Assembly (NCBI GenBank): GCA_030531595.1
Contig: JAUNND010000007.1
Coordinates: 1-53,426 of the forward strand
Reading direction: 5' to 3'
DNA: 53,426 nucleotides
DNA from: Eubacteriales bacterium
GTDB taxonomy: Bacteria; Bacillota; Clostridia; Oscillospirales; Oscillospiraceae
Below the pieces are notes generated by a model, which saw only the letters and a program-made list of their open reading frames with translations, did no database searches and was not told the DNA's origin. Shown here in pieces: positions 1 through 7,729 of this stretch. The position numbers and the translations under genes are program-made. Within the stretch, counting starts at the first letter, position 1; every line of letters begins with the position of its first letter.

Positions 1-52
1 CAGGGCACATTTTATCCGTCAGCTGCCGCAGACGTATTGTGCGGTGTTGCCT
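1..52. repeat. 161-bp TA-flanked MITE, copy 1 (right end only)
   Basis: These bases match the right end of the complete copies at 7545-7705 and 10659-10819, including the terminal TTGCCT followed by TA. The left part lies outside the window. The first base of the SDR stop codon (TAA on the minus strand, 54-52) comes from the TA target and the last from the element. Confidence 0.85.
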
Positions 53-924
53 TAGTTCAGCATGGTCTGTCCGCCGGTGACGGGGATAGCCTGACCGGTC
101 TCGAACTCCTGCTCCACGCAGTAGAATATCGCCTTTGCGACATCCTTGGGGGTGCAGCCTCTGTGGATGGGGGACTTGGCGAGATACGCCGCCTTCACGT
201 CCTCCACGGTCTTTGCGCCGGGGACTTTACCGGCTTCAAGATACTGGATGAACAGACCCTTGACGGGGTCTGACCACAGCGGACCGTCATAGTAGTTGCC
301 GGGGCAGACGGAGTTGACCTTGATGTTCCAGTCCACAAGCTCTAAAGCAAAGCTCTGTGTAAGACCGATGCCGCCGAACTTTGCGCCCGCGTAGGCAAAG
401 TTTGCCTTGGAGCCGACAAGACCGGACTTGGAGTTTATCTGAACTATGTCGTAAAACCTCGTTTTGTCCGCTTCAAACTCGGCCTTCATGATCTCGCTGA
501 CGTACTTTGTGCAGAAGAAATAGCCGTTATAGTCGATATTGGTAACAGCCTGAAAATCCTCGGGGGTCATGTTGGGCAGAGCGCCCGCTTTCAGAACGCC
601 CGCGTTGGACACGAACAGGTCGATGCCGCCGAAAAGCTCAACAGCCTTGATCATGAGGTTTTTGCAGCTTTCGGGGTCGGACACATCGCACTGTGCAAAC
701 GCGCTGTGATCGCCGAGCTTCTCAACGGCGGCAAGGCCGGATTTTTCGCTGCGATTGGCAACGACGACCTGTGCGCCCTCTCTGATAAGCTCCTCGGCGA
801 TACCGAAGCCGAAGCCCTGTGCGCCGCCCGTAACGACGGCGATCTTGCCGGAAAGCCGCCCGGGGTAGTTCGGACGAACGCCCACGTGCTCGGCGGCATA
901 TTTTTTCGCTTCTTCAAAAGTCAT
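52..924 (-). CDS. SrlD-like short-chain dehydrogenase (polyol-phosphate dehydrogenase)
   Basis: A 290-residue classical short-chain dehydrogenase, expected to oxidise a polyol or polyol phosphate with NAD(P) in the cytoplasm. The nucleotide-binding motif TGGAQGFG is at residues 32-39, NAG at 107-109, and the catalytic set is S165, Y178 and K182. The stretch around the active site (QINSKSG, then AKFGGIGLTQS) and the C-terminal TGGQTML closely follow sorbitol-6-phosphate 2-dehydrogenase SrlD as I remember it; about 25 extra residues precede the Rossmann fold. It is the last gene of the operon led by the E2 gene at 7389, behind an RpiR regulator. Its stop codon lies at the edge of a MITE. The SrlD-like family call is firm, but the true substrate is not shown by the sequence. 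Confidence 0.85.
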   Translation of the reverse strand: MTFEEAKKYAAEHVGVRPNYPGRLSGKIAVVTGGAQGFGFGIAEELIREGAQVVVANRSEKSGLAAVEKLGDHSAFAQCDVSDPESCKNLMIKAVELFGGIDLFVSNAGVLKAGALPNMTPEDFQAVTNIDYNGYFFCTKYVSEIMKAEFEADKTRFYDIVQINSKSGLVGSKANFAYAGAKFGGIGLTQSFALELVDWNIKVNSVCPGNYYDGPLWSDPVKGLFIQYLEAGKVPGAKTVEDVKAAYLAKSPIHRGCTPKDVAKAIFYCVEQEFETGQAIPVTGGQTMLN

Positions 925-950
925 AGATTATTCTCCTATAAAGATGATCC

Positions 951-1024
951 GTAGGGCGGGGGCTCGCTCCCGCCGAAGTGTTGGACAATATCTGTTTTAC
1001 GGCGGGAGCAAGCCCCCGCCCTAC
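951..1024. repeat. Palindromic GTAGGGCGGGGGC repeat
   Basis: A 74-bp element between the SDR and RpiR genes. Its ends are inverted repeats of GTAGGGCGGGGGCTCGCTCC type, and the transcript would fold into a long GC-rich hairpin. It has relatives at 4481, 6019, 18872, 28924 and, in reduced form, 34356. Confidence 0.85.
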
Positions 1025-1034
1025 AAGATGGGAA

Positions 1035-1880
1035 TTAATACATCTGATCCTCGATAGCTTTTTCTATCGTGAGATTTTCCTCTTTTCCGGTGCGGAAGGA
1101 GATATATGAATACAGCGTATCTATAATAGTCAGCTCCGCTATTCTTGACGAGATCGCGACGATGCGGTAGCGTGTCTCGTCCGCGCTCGTATAAAGGGAT
1201 ATGTCCGCGATCTCCGTCAGCGGGGATTTGCCCATGGAGCTGAGAGAGATAACGGTCGCGCCGTTTGATTTGGCTATCGCCGTATTATCCACGACCGCCT
1301 TTGACGAGCCGGAGTGACTGATGGCAAACACAACATCCTCAGGTTTAGCGTGGGCGGCGACTATCGCCTGCAGATTGAGGTCTGAGTATGCGACCGCGTC
1401 TAAACCGAGGCGGGAAAATTTATGCTCCACATCCGACGCGACTGCGGCTGAACCGCCCACGCCGAAGATAAGGATACGCCTTGCGCCGAGCAGCACCTTT
1501 GCGGCTCTTTTCATATCGTCAAGGCTGAGATTTTCCCTTGTGAGCGTCACGGCGTCCACAGCGGCGGCAAAGACCTTCTGCGTGACGGCCCTCATGCCGT
1601 CCTCGGCGTTTACCTCGCCCACGGCACTTTGAACAGGGGCGTTGAGGCTCTGGATAAGGGCGATTTTAAGAGCCTGATAGCCTGTGAAGTCTAAATTGCG
1701 GCAGGCTCTTATGACGGTCGGCTCGGAGACTCCGCAGCAGTCCGCTAAGGCACTGACGGAGAGGTTTATGACCTCCTCGGTGTTGGCGCAGATATATTCC
1801 GCCACAGCCGCCTCGGACTTTGAAAGCTGAGGGATGATGGAGCGGATTTTCAGAACCAGTGCGGAATCTTCCTTTGCCAT
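1035..1880 (-). CDS. RpiR/MurR-family transcriptional regulator (HTH + SIS)
   Basis: A 281-residue regulator. An N-terminal RpiR helix-turn-helix (LSVSALADCCGVSEPTVIRA, roughly residues 40-60) is followed by a SIS sugar-isomerase domain that senses a phosphosugar (ISHSGSSKAVVDN, FGVGGSAAVASD). The start at 1880 is chosen because AAAGGAT lies eight bases upstream; an in-frame ATG at 1898 has no such site. It lies inside the 2-oxoacid dehydrogenase operon between the E1 and SDR genes. It is the obvious candidate to bind the two 15-bp palindromes at 7437 and 7469, and so would control its own synthesis. The effector is probably a phosphorylated sugar or polyol; this is inferred from the family and the SrlD-like neighbour. 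Confidence 0.88.
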   Translation of the reverse strand: MAKEDSALVLKIRSIIPQLSKSEAAVAEYICANTEEVINLSVSALADCCGVSEPTVIRACRNLDFTGYQALKIALIQSLNAPVQSAVGEVNAEDGMRAVTQKVFAAAVDAVTLTRENLSLDDMKRAAKVLLGARRILIFGVGGSAAVASDVEHKFSRLGLDAVAYSDLNLQAIVAAHAKPEDVVFAISHSGSSKAVVDNTAIAKSNGATVISLSSMGKSPLTEIADISLYTSADETRYRIVAISSRIAELTIIDTLYSYISFRTGKEENLTIEKAIEDQMY

Positions 1881-1917
1881 TTTTGAACATCCTTTCATAA
1901 GGAATACAGTTTCTGCC

Positions 1918-1978
1918 TTAAAGTGAAAAGTGGAAAGTGGAAAGTGGAATGAATAATTTCACTTTCCGCTTTCGCTTC
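1918..1978. repeat. Short imperfect inverted repeat between RpiR and E1 genes
   Basis: Tandem AAGTGGA units (AGTGGAAAGTGGAAAGTGG) face CACTTTCCGCTTTC across an AT-rich loop. It occupies nearly the whole gap between the RpiR and E1 genes and could form a processing or stabilising hairpin in the operon mRNA. Confidence 0.55.
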
Positions 1979-1980
1979 AA

Positions 1981-4452
1981 TCAGACACCGCCCTTTTCCT
2001 TCTTTATCTGCTCAACAGCGGTGAAGTTGTGGGTGGGCTGGGAAATGCCGAGAGGCATGATCTTCTGGTCGATAGCGTCGATGATCCACTGAGCCTGCGG
2101 GAAGAACTCCTTCTCAAGCTCGGCGCAGGGGGTGATCCAGTTCTCGGAGCCGACAAGCACGGGAGGCGCATCGAGGTAGTTGAAGCAAAGCTCTGTGATG
2201 TTGCGGGCGACGTCGTTGAGGTGGCTGCCGCGTGCGCAGGCGTCGGAGGCTAAAACGATCCTGCCGGTCTTCTTGACGGACTCGACGACCTTTTCGTAAT
2301 TGAACGGAACGAGAGAACGTGCGTCGATGACCTCTGCGGAGACATTGTACTTCTCCTGCAGCTCCTTTGCCGCCTTCATCGCGGCGTAGAGGGTCGCGCC
2401 GACGGTGAGGATGGTCACATCGGAACCGGCGCGCTTGATGTCCGGCTCACCGAGAGGGATTTCATAGCTCTCTGCGGGAACCTCACGGAACTCCTCGCCC
2501 TTGCCGTAAAGTCTCTGGCTTTCAAAGAACAGAACGGGGTCGGTGCCGTTGAGGGCGGCGGTCATCATGCCCTTTGCGTCGTAAGGCGTTGCGGGGAATA
2601 CGACCTTTAAGCCGGGGATGTGAGCGGCTAAGCTCGTCCAGTCCTGAGAGTGCTGTGCGCCGTACAGAGCGCCGACAGAGATGCGCAGTACAACGGGCAT
2701 CTTTATCTGACCGGCGGTCATGGACTGCCACTTGGCGAGCTGGTTGAATATCTCGTCACCGGCTCTGCCCATGAAGTCAGCGTACATCAGCTCCACACAG
2801 GCGCGGCCGCCGAGCATGGCATAGCCGACAGCGGCGGAGACGATGGTCGCCTCGGAAATGGGGGAATTGAAAAGTCTGTGGAACGGAATGGACTTGTACA
2901 TATCGGTGTAAACGCCGAAGGCACTGCCCCATTCGCGCATATCCTCGCCCCATGTGGCAAGGGTCGGGTCTTCATAGAATTTGTCGATTATCGCCTCAAA
3001 CAGAGCGTCGCGGTAGGCGTAGACGTTCGCGGCGGGAACGGGCTTTCCGTCCTCCTTGAAAGCGTAGTGCGCCTTCTTCTGGATCTTCTGCCAGCGGGGA
3101 TTTTCCTCCTTGGGACCGAAGACGTCAGGCTCACGGTCGTCCATCTTTGCGATCTTCTGATTGGAGAACATATATTTTGCTATTGCGTCCGGCTCCTTTA
3201 CGAAGTCCATTCTGGGAGAAACCTTTTCGTCGATAGCCAGCTTGAAGGTCTCGAAAATGTTCTCGGCGACCTCCTTTTCAAGCGCGGCAAACTCGTCCTC
3301 GGAGGCGATACCGGCATCTAAAAGCTCGCGGCGGAAAACGACGGTGGAGTCAAACTCGCGCCATGCGTCGATCTCCTCTCTGGAGCGGTAGGCGTTCTGG
3401 TCGGAGGGAGAGTGACCGGTGTAGCGGTAGGTGAGAACATCGAGCAGCACGGGGCCTTCACCGTTCTTAACTAAAGGCAGCTTACGGTCGTAAGCGTCGA
3501 TAACCGCCAGAGGATTGAGACCGTTGACGCGCTCGGCGTGCATATTGTCGGTGTTTACGCCTGCGCCGAGACGTGCGACATTGTGGTATGCCATCGTCTC
3601 GCCGTTGGTGCGTCCGCCCATGCCGTAGCCGTTGTCCATGATGTTGAAAATGAGAGGCAGACCGCCCTTGAACTCGTCCTCCCACAGGGTCTTGAACTGA
3701 TCCATGGAGGCAAAGTTCATCGCCTCGTATACGGGGCCGCAGCCGATGGAGCCGTCGCCGATGTTGCACACGACAACGCCGTCTTTTTTGTTGACCTTCT
3801 TATAGAGTGCCGCGCCCGCTGTGATGGGGGCGGAGCCGCCGACGATGGCGTTGTTGGGGTACACGCCGAAGGGCAGGACGAACAGGTGCATGGAGTTGCC
3901 GAGGCCCTTTGCAAAGCCGGTCTCTCTGCCGAAAAGCTCGGAGGTAAGACCGTAGAAAAGGAACTTGACAGCCAGCTTCTTAACGTCCTTTTCGTCAAAG
4001 TGCGCCCTGACGACCTCTAAAATCTTGCCGTCGAGCATGGATTCCATGCGCTTCATAAGCTCCGCGTCATCGAGCTTTTCGATGGCGGAAAGGCTCTTGG
4101 CGATGACCTCGCCGTGGCTTCTGTGGGAGCCGAAAACAAAGTCATCGGGGCTGAGGCGGAAGGCTTCTCCGACAGGGGCGGCTTCCTCGCCGATGTAGAG
4201 GTGGGCGGGGCCGGTGTACATATACTCAATGCCGTTGAAGACCTTCTTTGTGCGCACCTCAAGCAGCATATTTTCAAAGGAGCGGATGTACCACATATCA
4301 CGCCAGATGGTCAGCAGCTCGTCCTTGGTGAATTTTCCGGCGTCAAATTCTTCCTTGACGGTCTTTTTGTATGCAAATACGGGAATATCTTCAAACTTTA
4401 TGTCGCTCTCGTGGAGCAGCACACTGGGATCGTAAAACTGTTCTTTAGACAT
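1981..4452 (-). CDS. 2-oxoacid/acetoin dehydrogenase E1 component, fused alpha and beta subunits
   Basis: An 823-residue thiamine-diphosphate enzyme in which E1 alpha (about residues 40-420) and E1 beta (from about residue 475, NVYAYRDALFEAI) form one chain. The ThDP motif starts with GDGS at 232-235 and runs to NIMDNGYGMG. In the complex, E1 decarboxylates the 2-oxo acid (or cleaves acetoin) and passes the acyl group to the lipoyl arm of E2. Genes for E3 and E2 lie just upstream in the same operon, separated by a palindromic repeat. Separate alpha and beta chains are usual in Firmicutes, so the fusion is worth noting, although fused forms are known. The substrate cannot be read from the sequence; acetoin, pyruvate, branched-chain acids or a sugar-derived 2-oxo acid are all possible. 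Confidence 0.85.
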   Translation of the reverse strand: MSKEQFYDPSVLLHESDIKFEDIPVFAYKKTVKEEFDAGKFTKDELLTIWRDMWYIRSFENMLLEVRTKKVFNGIEYMYTGPAHLYIGEEAAPVGEAFRLSPDDFVFGSHRSHGEVIAKSLSAIEKLDDAELMKRMESMLDGKILEVVRAHFDEKDVKKLAVKFLFYGLTSELFGRETGFAKGLGNSMHLFVLPFGVYPNNAIVGGSAPITAGAALYKKVNKKDGVVVCNIGDGSIGCGPVYEAMNFASMDQFKTLWEDEFKGGLPLIFNIMDNGYGMGGRTNGETMAYHNVARLGAGVNTDNMHAERVNGLNPLAVIDAYDRKLPLVKNGEGPVLLDVLTYRYTGHSPSDQNAYRSREEIDAWREFDSTVVFRRELLDAGIASEDEFAALEKEVAENIFETFKLAIDEKVSPRMDFVKEPDAIAKYMFSNQKIAKMDDREPDVFGPKEENPRWQKIQKKAHYAFKEDGKPVPAANVYAYRDALFEAIIDKFYEDPTLATWGEDMREWGSAFGVYTDMYKSIPFHRLFNSPISEATIVSAAVGYAMLGGRACVELMYADFMGRAGDEIFNQLAKWQSMTAGQIKMPVVLRISVGALYGAQHSQDWTSLAAHIPGLKVVFPATPYDAKGMMTAALNGTDPVLFFESQRLYGKGEEFREVPAESYEIPLGEPDIKRAGSDVTILTVGATLYAAMKAAKELQEKYNVSAEVIDARSLVPFNYEKVVESVKKTGRIVLASDACARGSHLNDVARNITELCFNYLDAPPVLVGSENWITPCAELEKEFFPQAQWIIDAIDQKIMPLGISQPTHNFTAVEQIKKEKGGV

Positions 4453-4480
4453 TTTATTTTCCTTCTTTCGTTGTACCTCC

Positions 4481-4607
4481 GTAGGGCGGGGGCTTCTATC
4501 GCCCCCCTTTTGTCGGCAAAGCCGACATTTCCCCCGCCGGGGGGAATCTTCCCGCCGAAAGGTCGGTTGTTGTATGGGGTAACGGCGGGAGCAAGCCCCC
4601 GCCCTAC
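4481..4607. repeat. Palindromic GTAGGGCGGGGGC repeat, 127-bp form
   Basis: Sits between the E1 and E3 genes. Its first 83 bases are, by eye, identical to the reverse complement of 6063-6145, so this copy and the one at 6019-6145 form a long inverted pair around the E3 gene. Confidence 0.88.
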
Positions 4608-4613
4608 AGTTTA

Positions 4614-5987
4614 TTAAAGCTTTGCAGCAAAGATGGCTTCCTTTATTATTTCCGCGTAGGTGGGATGCGGGTAGACGTAGGACTTCATTCTGTCAACGGT
4701 CAGCTCGTTTTCGATCATCATCGAGCAGATCGTGATAAGCTCGCTGGCGGGGCCGCCGACTAAGGTAACGCCGATCATGGTGCGCTTTTTCTTATCGAAC
4801 ACAGCTTTAATGATGCCGGTGCCGTTTTCGTTCTCGGCGATGTAGAGACCCGAATACTGGAACGGGAGCTTCACGCCGACAGCGTCAATGCCCTTTGCCT
4901 TTGCACTCTCGACCGTCTCGCCGACAAAGGCTGCCTCCGGCTCGGTGTGCACGAGGGAGGGAACACAGCCCCAGCGCATGGGGTCGTCAATGCCCTGAAT
5001 GTGCTTGACGGCGACCTCGCCCTGACGGTAGGCAACGTGTGCGAGCATACCGGTTCCGTTGCAGTCGCCGATGGCGTAGACGTTGGGAACGCCGGTCAGA
5101 CAGTGCTCGTCCACAAGAATTCTGCCCTTCTCGGTGGGGACATGGAGAGTTTCCAGACCGTAGCCGTCCAAATTGGGTGCTCTGCCGATGCACAGCAGAA
5201 CCTTGTCGCATTTAAGCTCACTGAGCTGTCCGCCGCAGTCGAGCGTGACGACTCCGTTTATGGCGGTTCTTGCCTTTGTGTTCAGATGGAAGGTCATGCC
5301 TAAAGCTTCACAGGCCTTCTGAATAACGGCGGTCGCCTCCGCGTCCAGATCACCGGCGATTTTGGGCGCAGCTTCCACGATATCGACCTTGGTGCCGACC
5401 ATGGCGTAATAGGTCGCCATTTCAAGTCCGATAACGCCGCCGCCGACAACGACCATAGTTTCGGGAACTTCTTCCAGTTCAAGAAGCTCGGTGCTGGTGA
5501 GGACAAAGCCGTCCGCCATAGCATCTGTGAGTCCTTCGGCGTTGGGGATGATGGGATGGGAGCCGGTGGCGAGGATAAGATTTTTGGTGTGGTAGGTCGT
5601 ACCGGCTGCCTCAATGATGATACCGTCGCCGTCGCGGCCGAGGATGTGCCCCTCCGCCTCAACGGTCTTGACCTTGGAGGCCTTGAGTCCTGCTTTAACG
5701 CCCGCAACGAGCTGTGCGGTGACGGCTCTTTTACGTGCAACGACCGCTTTCTGGTCGATGCTCACATTCTCACAGCCTACACAGTAGGTCTGAGAGGTCT
5801 TGCAGGCGTGGAAAAGCTTTGCGCTTTTGAGAAGTGTTTTGGTGGGGATGCAGCCCTCGTTGAGGCAGGTGCCGCCGATGTGCTGCTTTTCGACAAGCAG
5901 AGTTTTCAGCCCCGCCTGTCCTGCGCGTTCCGCGGCGAGATAACCGCCGGGGCCTGCGCCGAATACTGTTACGTCAAAATCAGCCAT
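4614..5987 (-). CDS. lpdA: Dihydrolipoamide dehydrogenase (E3)
   Basis: A 457-residue flavoprotein disulfide reductase that reoxidises the dihydrolipoyl group of E2, giving NADH. The FAD motif GAGPGG is at 10-15, the redox disulfide is C41 and C46 (GGTCLNEGCIPTK), a second nucleotide motif GGGVIGLE is near residue 180, and the C-terminal His-Glu pair is H441 and E446 (HPTYAE). The start at 5987 follows AGAGGT with seven-base spacing; the upstream in-frame extension is translated repeat DNA and was rejected. It lies between E2 and E1 in the operon. A 127-bp palindromic repeat sits on each side in opposite orientation. Confidence 0.92.
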   Translation of the reverse strand: MADFDVTVFGAGPGGYLAAERAGQAGLKTLLVEKQHIGGTCLNEGCIPTKTLLKSAKLFHACKTSQTYCVGCENVSIDQKAVVARKRAVTAQLVAGVKAGLKASKVKTVEAEGHILGRDGDGIIIEAAGTTYHTKNLILATGSHPIIPNAEGLTDAMADGFVLTSTELLELEEVPETMVVVGGGVIGLEMATYYAMVGTKVDIVEAAPKIAGDLDAEATAVIQKACEALGMTFHLNTKARTAINGVVTLDCGGQLSELKCDKVLLCIGRAPNLDGYGLETLHVPTEKGRILVDEHCLTGVPNVYAIGDCNGTGMLAHVAYRQGEVAVKHIQGIDDPMRWGCVPSLVHTEPEAAFVGETVESAKAKGIDAVGVKLPFQYSGLYIAENENGTGIIKAVFDKKKRTMIGVTLVGGPASELITICSMMIENELTVDRMKSYVYPHPTYAEIIKEAIFAAKL

Positions 5988-6018
5988 TATATATACCTCT
6001 TTAAAAATTTGCTGCTCC

Positions 6019-6145
6019 GTAGGGCGGGGGCTTGCTCCCGCCGCGGTATTGCAGAAAGTCCAACCTTTCGGCGGGAAGATTCCCCCCGGCGGGGGAAATG
6101 TCGGCTTTGCCGACAAAAGGGGGGCGATAGAAGCCCCCGCCCTAC
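6019..6145. repeat. Palindromic GTAGGGCGGGGGC repeat, 127-bp form, inverted copy
   Basis: Fills the gap between the E3 and E2 genes. Bases 6063-6145 are the reverse complement of 4481-4563; the remaining third differs between the two copies. Confidence 0.88.
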
Positions 6146-6162
6146 AATTAAAATTGGTAATT

Positions 6163-7389
6163 TTACTCCGCGAGAAGCAGGGTGAAGTTTTCCAGTCTTC
6201 TGCAGAAGTCGTTGAGGAACTGTGCGGCGGGTGCGCCGTCAACGGCTCTGTGGTCGATGGTCAGGCAGATCGCCATGGCGCGGTACATTTCCATTTCGCC
6301 GTCCTTATTGGGGCGAACTCTCCACTCGGGAGAGCCGACGCCGACGATGCAGGTCTGGGGAGGATTGATAACGGGGGTGAAGCTGGAAATATTGTTGTTG
6401 CCGAGATTGGTTACGGTGACGGTGCCGCCGGTGAGCCGGTCGGGAGTGATGGTGTTGTCACGGCAGGCGGCGGACAGAGCCTTTGCCTCGCGGGAGATCA
6501 TGTTGAGGCTCTTGAGGTCGGCGTTTTTAAGAGTGGGAACCATGAGTCCGCGCTCGGTATCGGTGGCAACGCCGAGGTGTACGCGCTTGAAAAGCTTCGT
6601 CTCCTTGTCGGAGAAATGGGCGTTGAAGATGGGGTAATCGAGAACGGTGCGGGAGAGCGCGAACAGGATCATATCGTTGATGGAGATATTGGGATAGCCG
6701 AGCTTTTCGCGGTTTGCCTTGACCATTTCGCGGTATGCAAACAGAGCGGTCGCGTCGAAATACGCGGTGAAGGAGAGCTGTGCCATTTCGGACAGAGAGT
6801 CGTGCATATTCTTGGCAATTACCTTGCGGATGCCGGAGTTCTTGACGACCTCAAATTCGGGTTCCTCAGCGACCTCGACAGCCTTGGCGGTCATGACCTT
6901 CTTGCCGTTCTTTACGAGTTCGGCAATATCGCGCTCGATAACTCTGCCCTCGGCTCCGGTGGGGGCGGCGTCGTGCCAGTCAACACCGGCACGCTCTGCG
7001 GCAGCCTTGGCTCTGGGAGAGGCAAAGCCCTCGTTGTCCTTTACGGGAGCGGGAGCGGCGGTGACGGCAGGAGCGGCTGCGGGGGCTGCTTCTGCCGCAG
7101 GAGCGGCGGCAGGAGCGGCAGCGGCTGCCTCGGGACGCTCAAAGCTCTCCCCGGGCTGACCTATAACGCAGACGGGAGCTTTGATGGGAACATCGTCACC
7201 CTCGGATGCGAAGATAGCTAAAACGGTACCCTCGGCCTCGGACTCTACCTCCAAGGTCGCCTTGCCGTTTTCTACAGAAAAAAGAGGTGCGCCGACCTTG
7301 ACGGCGTCGCCTTCCTTGACTAACCATTCACCGATGACGGCGGATTCCTCCGTCAGACCAAGCTGGGGCATGGTAATAACAGTGCTCAT
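6163..7389 (-). CDS. Dihydrolipoamide acyltransferase (E2) of the 2-oxoacid dehydrogenase complex
   Basis: A 408-residue E2 core subunit. A single lipoyl domain (residues 1-80, lipoyl lysine K43 in ENGKATLE) is followed by an Ala/Pro-rich linker and a peripheral subunit-binding domain (ASPRAKAAAERAGVDW onward). The acyltransferase domain ends with the catalytic DHRAVDG (H380, D384). It carries the acyl group from E1 to coenzyme A. It is the first gene of the leftward operon E2-E3-E1-RpiR-SDR, with the operon promoter and operators directly upstream (7424-7483). The Shine-Dalgarno AAAGGAGAT precedes the ATG. Linker sequence and length are ordinary for the family. Confidence 0.9.
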   Translation of the reverse strand: MSTVITMPQLGLTEESAVIGEWLVKEGDAVKVGAPLFSVENGKATLEVESEAEGTVLAIFASEGDDVPIKAPVCVIGQPGESFERPEAAAAAPAAAPAAEAAPAAAPAVTAAPAPVKDNEGFASPRAKAAAERAGVDWHDAAPTGAEGRVIERDIAELVKNGKKVMTAKAVEVAEEPEFEVVKNSGIRKVIAKNMHDSLSEMAQLSFTAYFDATALFAYREMVKANREKLGYPNISINDMILFALSRTVLDYPIFNAHFSDKETKLFKRVHLGVATDTERGLMVPTLKNADLKSLNMISREAKALSAACRDNTITPDRLTGGTVTVTNLGNNNISSFTPVINPPQTCIVGVGSPEWRVRPNKDGEMEMYRAMAICLTIDHRAVDGAPAAQFLNDFCRRLENFTLLLAE

Positions 7390-7423
7390 GATTATCTCCT
7401 TTAAATAAAAGATTGATGAAACA

Positions 7424-7452
7424 AGTGTACCACCTCTGTAATGAAATTACAA
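7424..7452 (-). promoter_or_regulatory. Promoter of the E2-E3-E1-RpiR-SDR operon
   Basis: On the minus strand, TTGTAA (7452-7447), a 17-bp spacer and TACACT (7429-7424) form a vegetative-type promoter about 35 bp before the E2 start codon. The operator at 7437-7451 covers the -35 box and spacer, so a bound repressor would block polymerase. Confidence 0.7.
7437..7451. promoter_or_regulatory. Operator-like palindrome 1 (probable RpiR site)
   Basis: TGTAATGAAATTACA, perfect six-base arms. It shares the pattern TGTARTGAAAYTACA with 7469-7483, and the centres are 32 bp apart (about three helical turns). The form fits known MurR/RpiR operators. Confidence 0.7.
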
Positions 7453-7468
7453 GAACTTTTTTAATTTT

Positions 7469-7483
7469 TGTAGTGAAACTACA
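7469..7483. promoter_or_regulatory. Operator-like palindrome 2 (probable RpiR site)
   Basis: TGTAGTGAAACTACA, perfect six-base arms, 17 bp from the first palindrome. It also lies just upstream of the rightward promoter at 7500 and so could influence both directions. Confidence 0.7.
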
Positions 7484-7499
7484 TCTTTGCTATCTGCTG

Positions 7500-7528
7500 T
7501 TGAAATTCCCGAAAAACTGTGATATAGT
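7500..7528 (+). promoter_or_regulatory. Promoter of the corrinoid methyltransferase operon
   Basis: TTGAAA, a 17-bp spacer and TATAGT. The expected start near 7535 places the whole MITE at 7545-7705 inside the untranslated leader. Confidence 0.65.
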
Positions 7529-7544
7529 TTGAAATGCAATAATA

Positions 7545-7705
7545 AGGCAATACCGCATAATGCGGCAAGAGCAGATGGCGAGAGAAAATGGGGTCTGATG
7601 AAGGCATTTTTTTGCAGGAATACTTTGTGTATTTCAAGAAAAAATGACAAAATCAGGGCACATTTTATCCGTCAGCTGCCGCAGACGTATTGTGCGGTGT
7701 TGCCG
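7545..7705. repeat. 161-bp TA-flanked MITE, copy 2 (complete)
   Basis: Ends are imperfect inverted repeats (AGGCAATACCGCATAAT against a right end that reads AGGCAACACCGCACAAT in the other copies; here the last base is changed to G). TA lies directly outside both ends, as in Tc1/mariner-IS630-type insertions. There is no coding capacity. It lies in the leader of the 7730 operon. Confidence 0.85.
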
Positions 7706-7729
7706 TAAGTAAACGGACATTCAGTCGAT

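Noticed and set aside
2650-3321. 223-codon plus-strand open frame inside the E1 gene
   Set aside because: Lies wholly opposite a conserved enzyme gene with clear catalytic motifs and has no start signals.
6049-7221. 390-codon open frame on the plus strand across the E2 gene
   Set aside because: Gly/Ala-rich antisense of the E2 linker and repeat DNA, no recognisable motif, begins inside a palindromic repeat.
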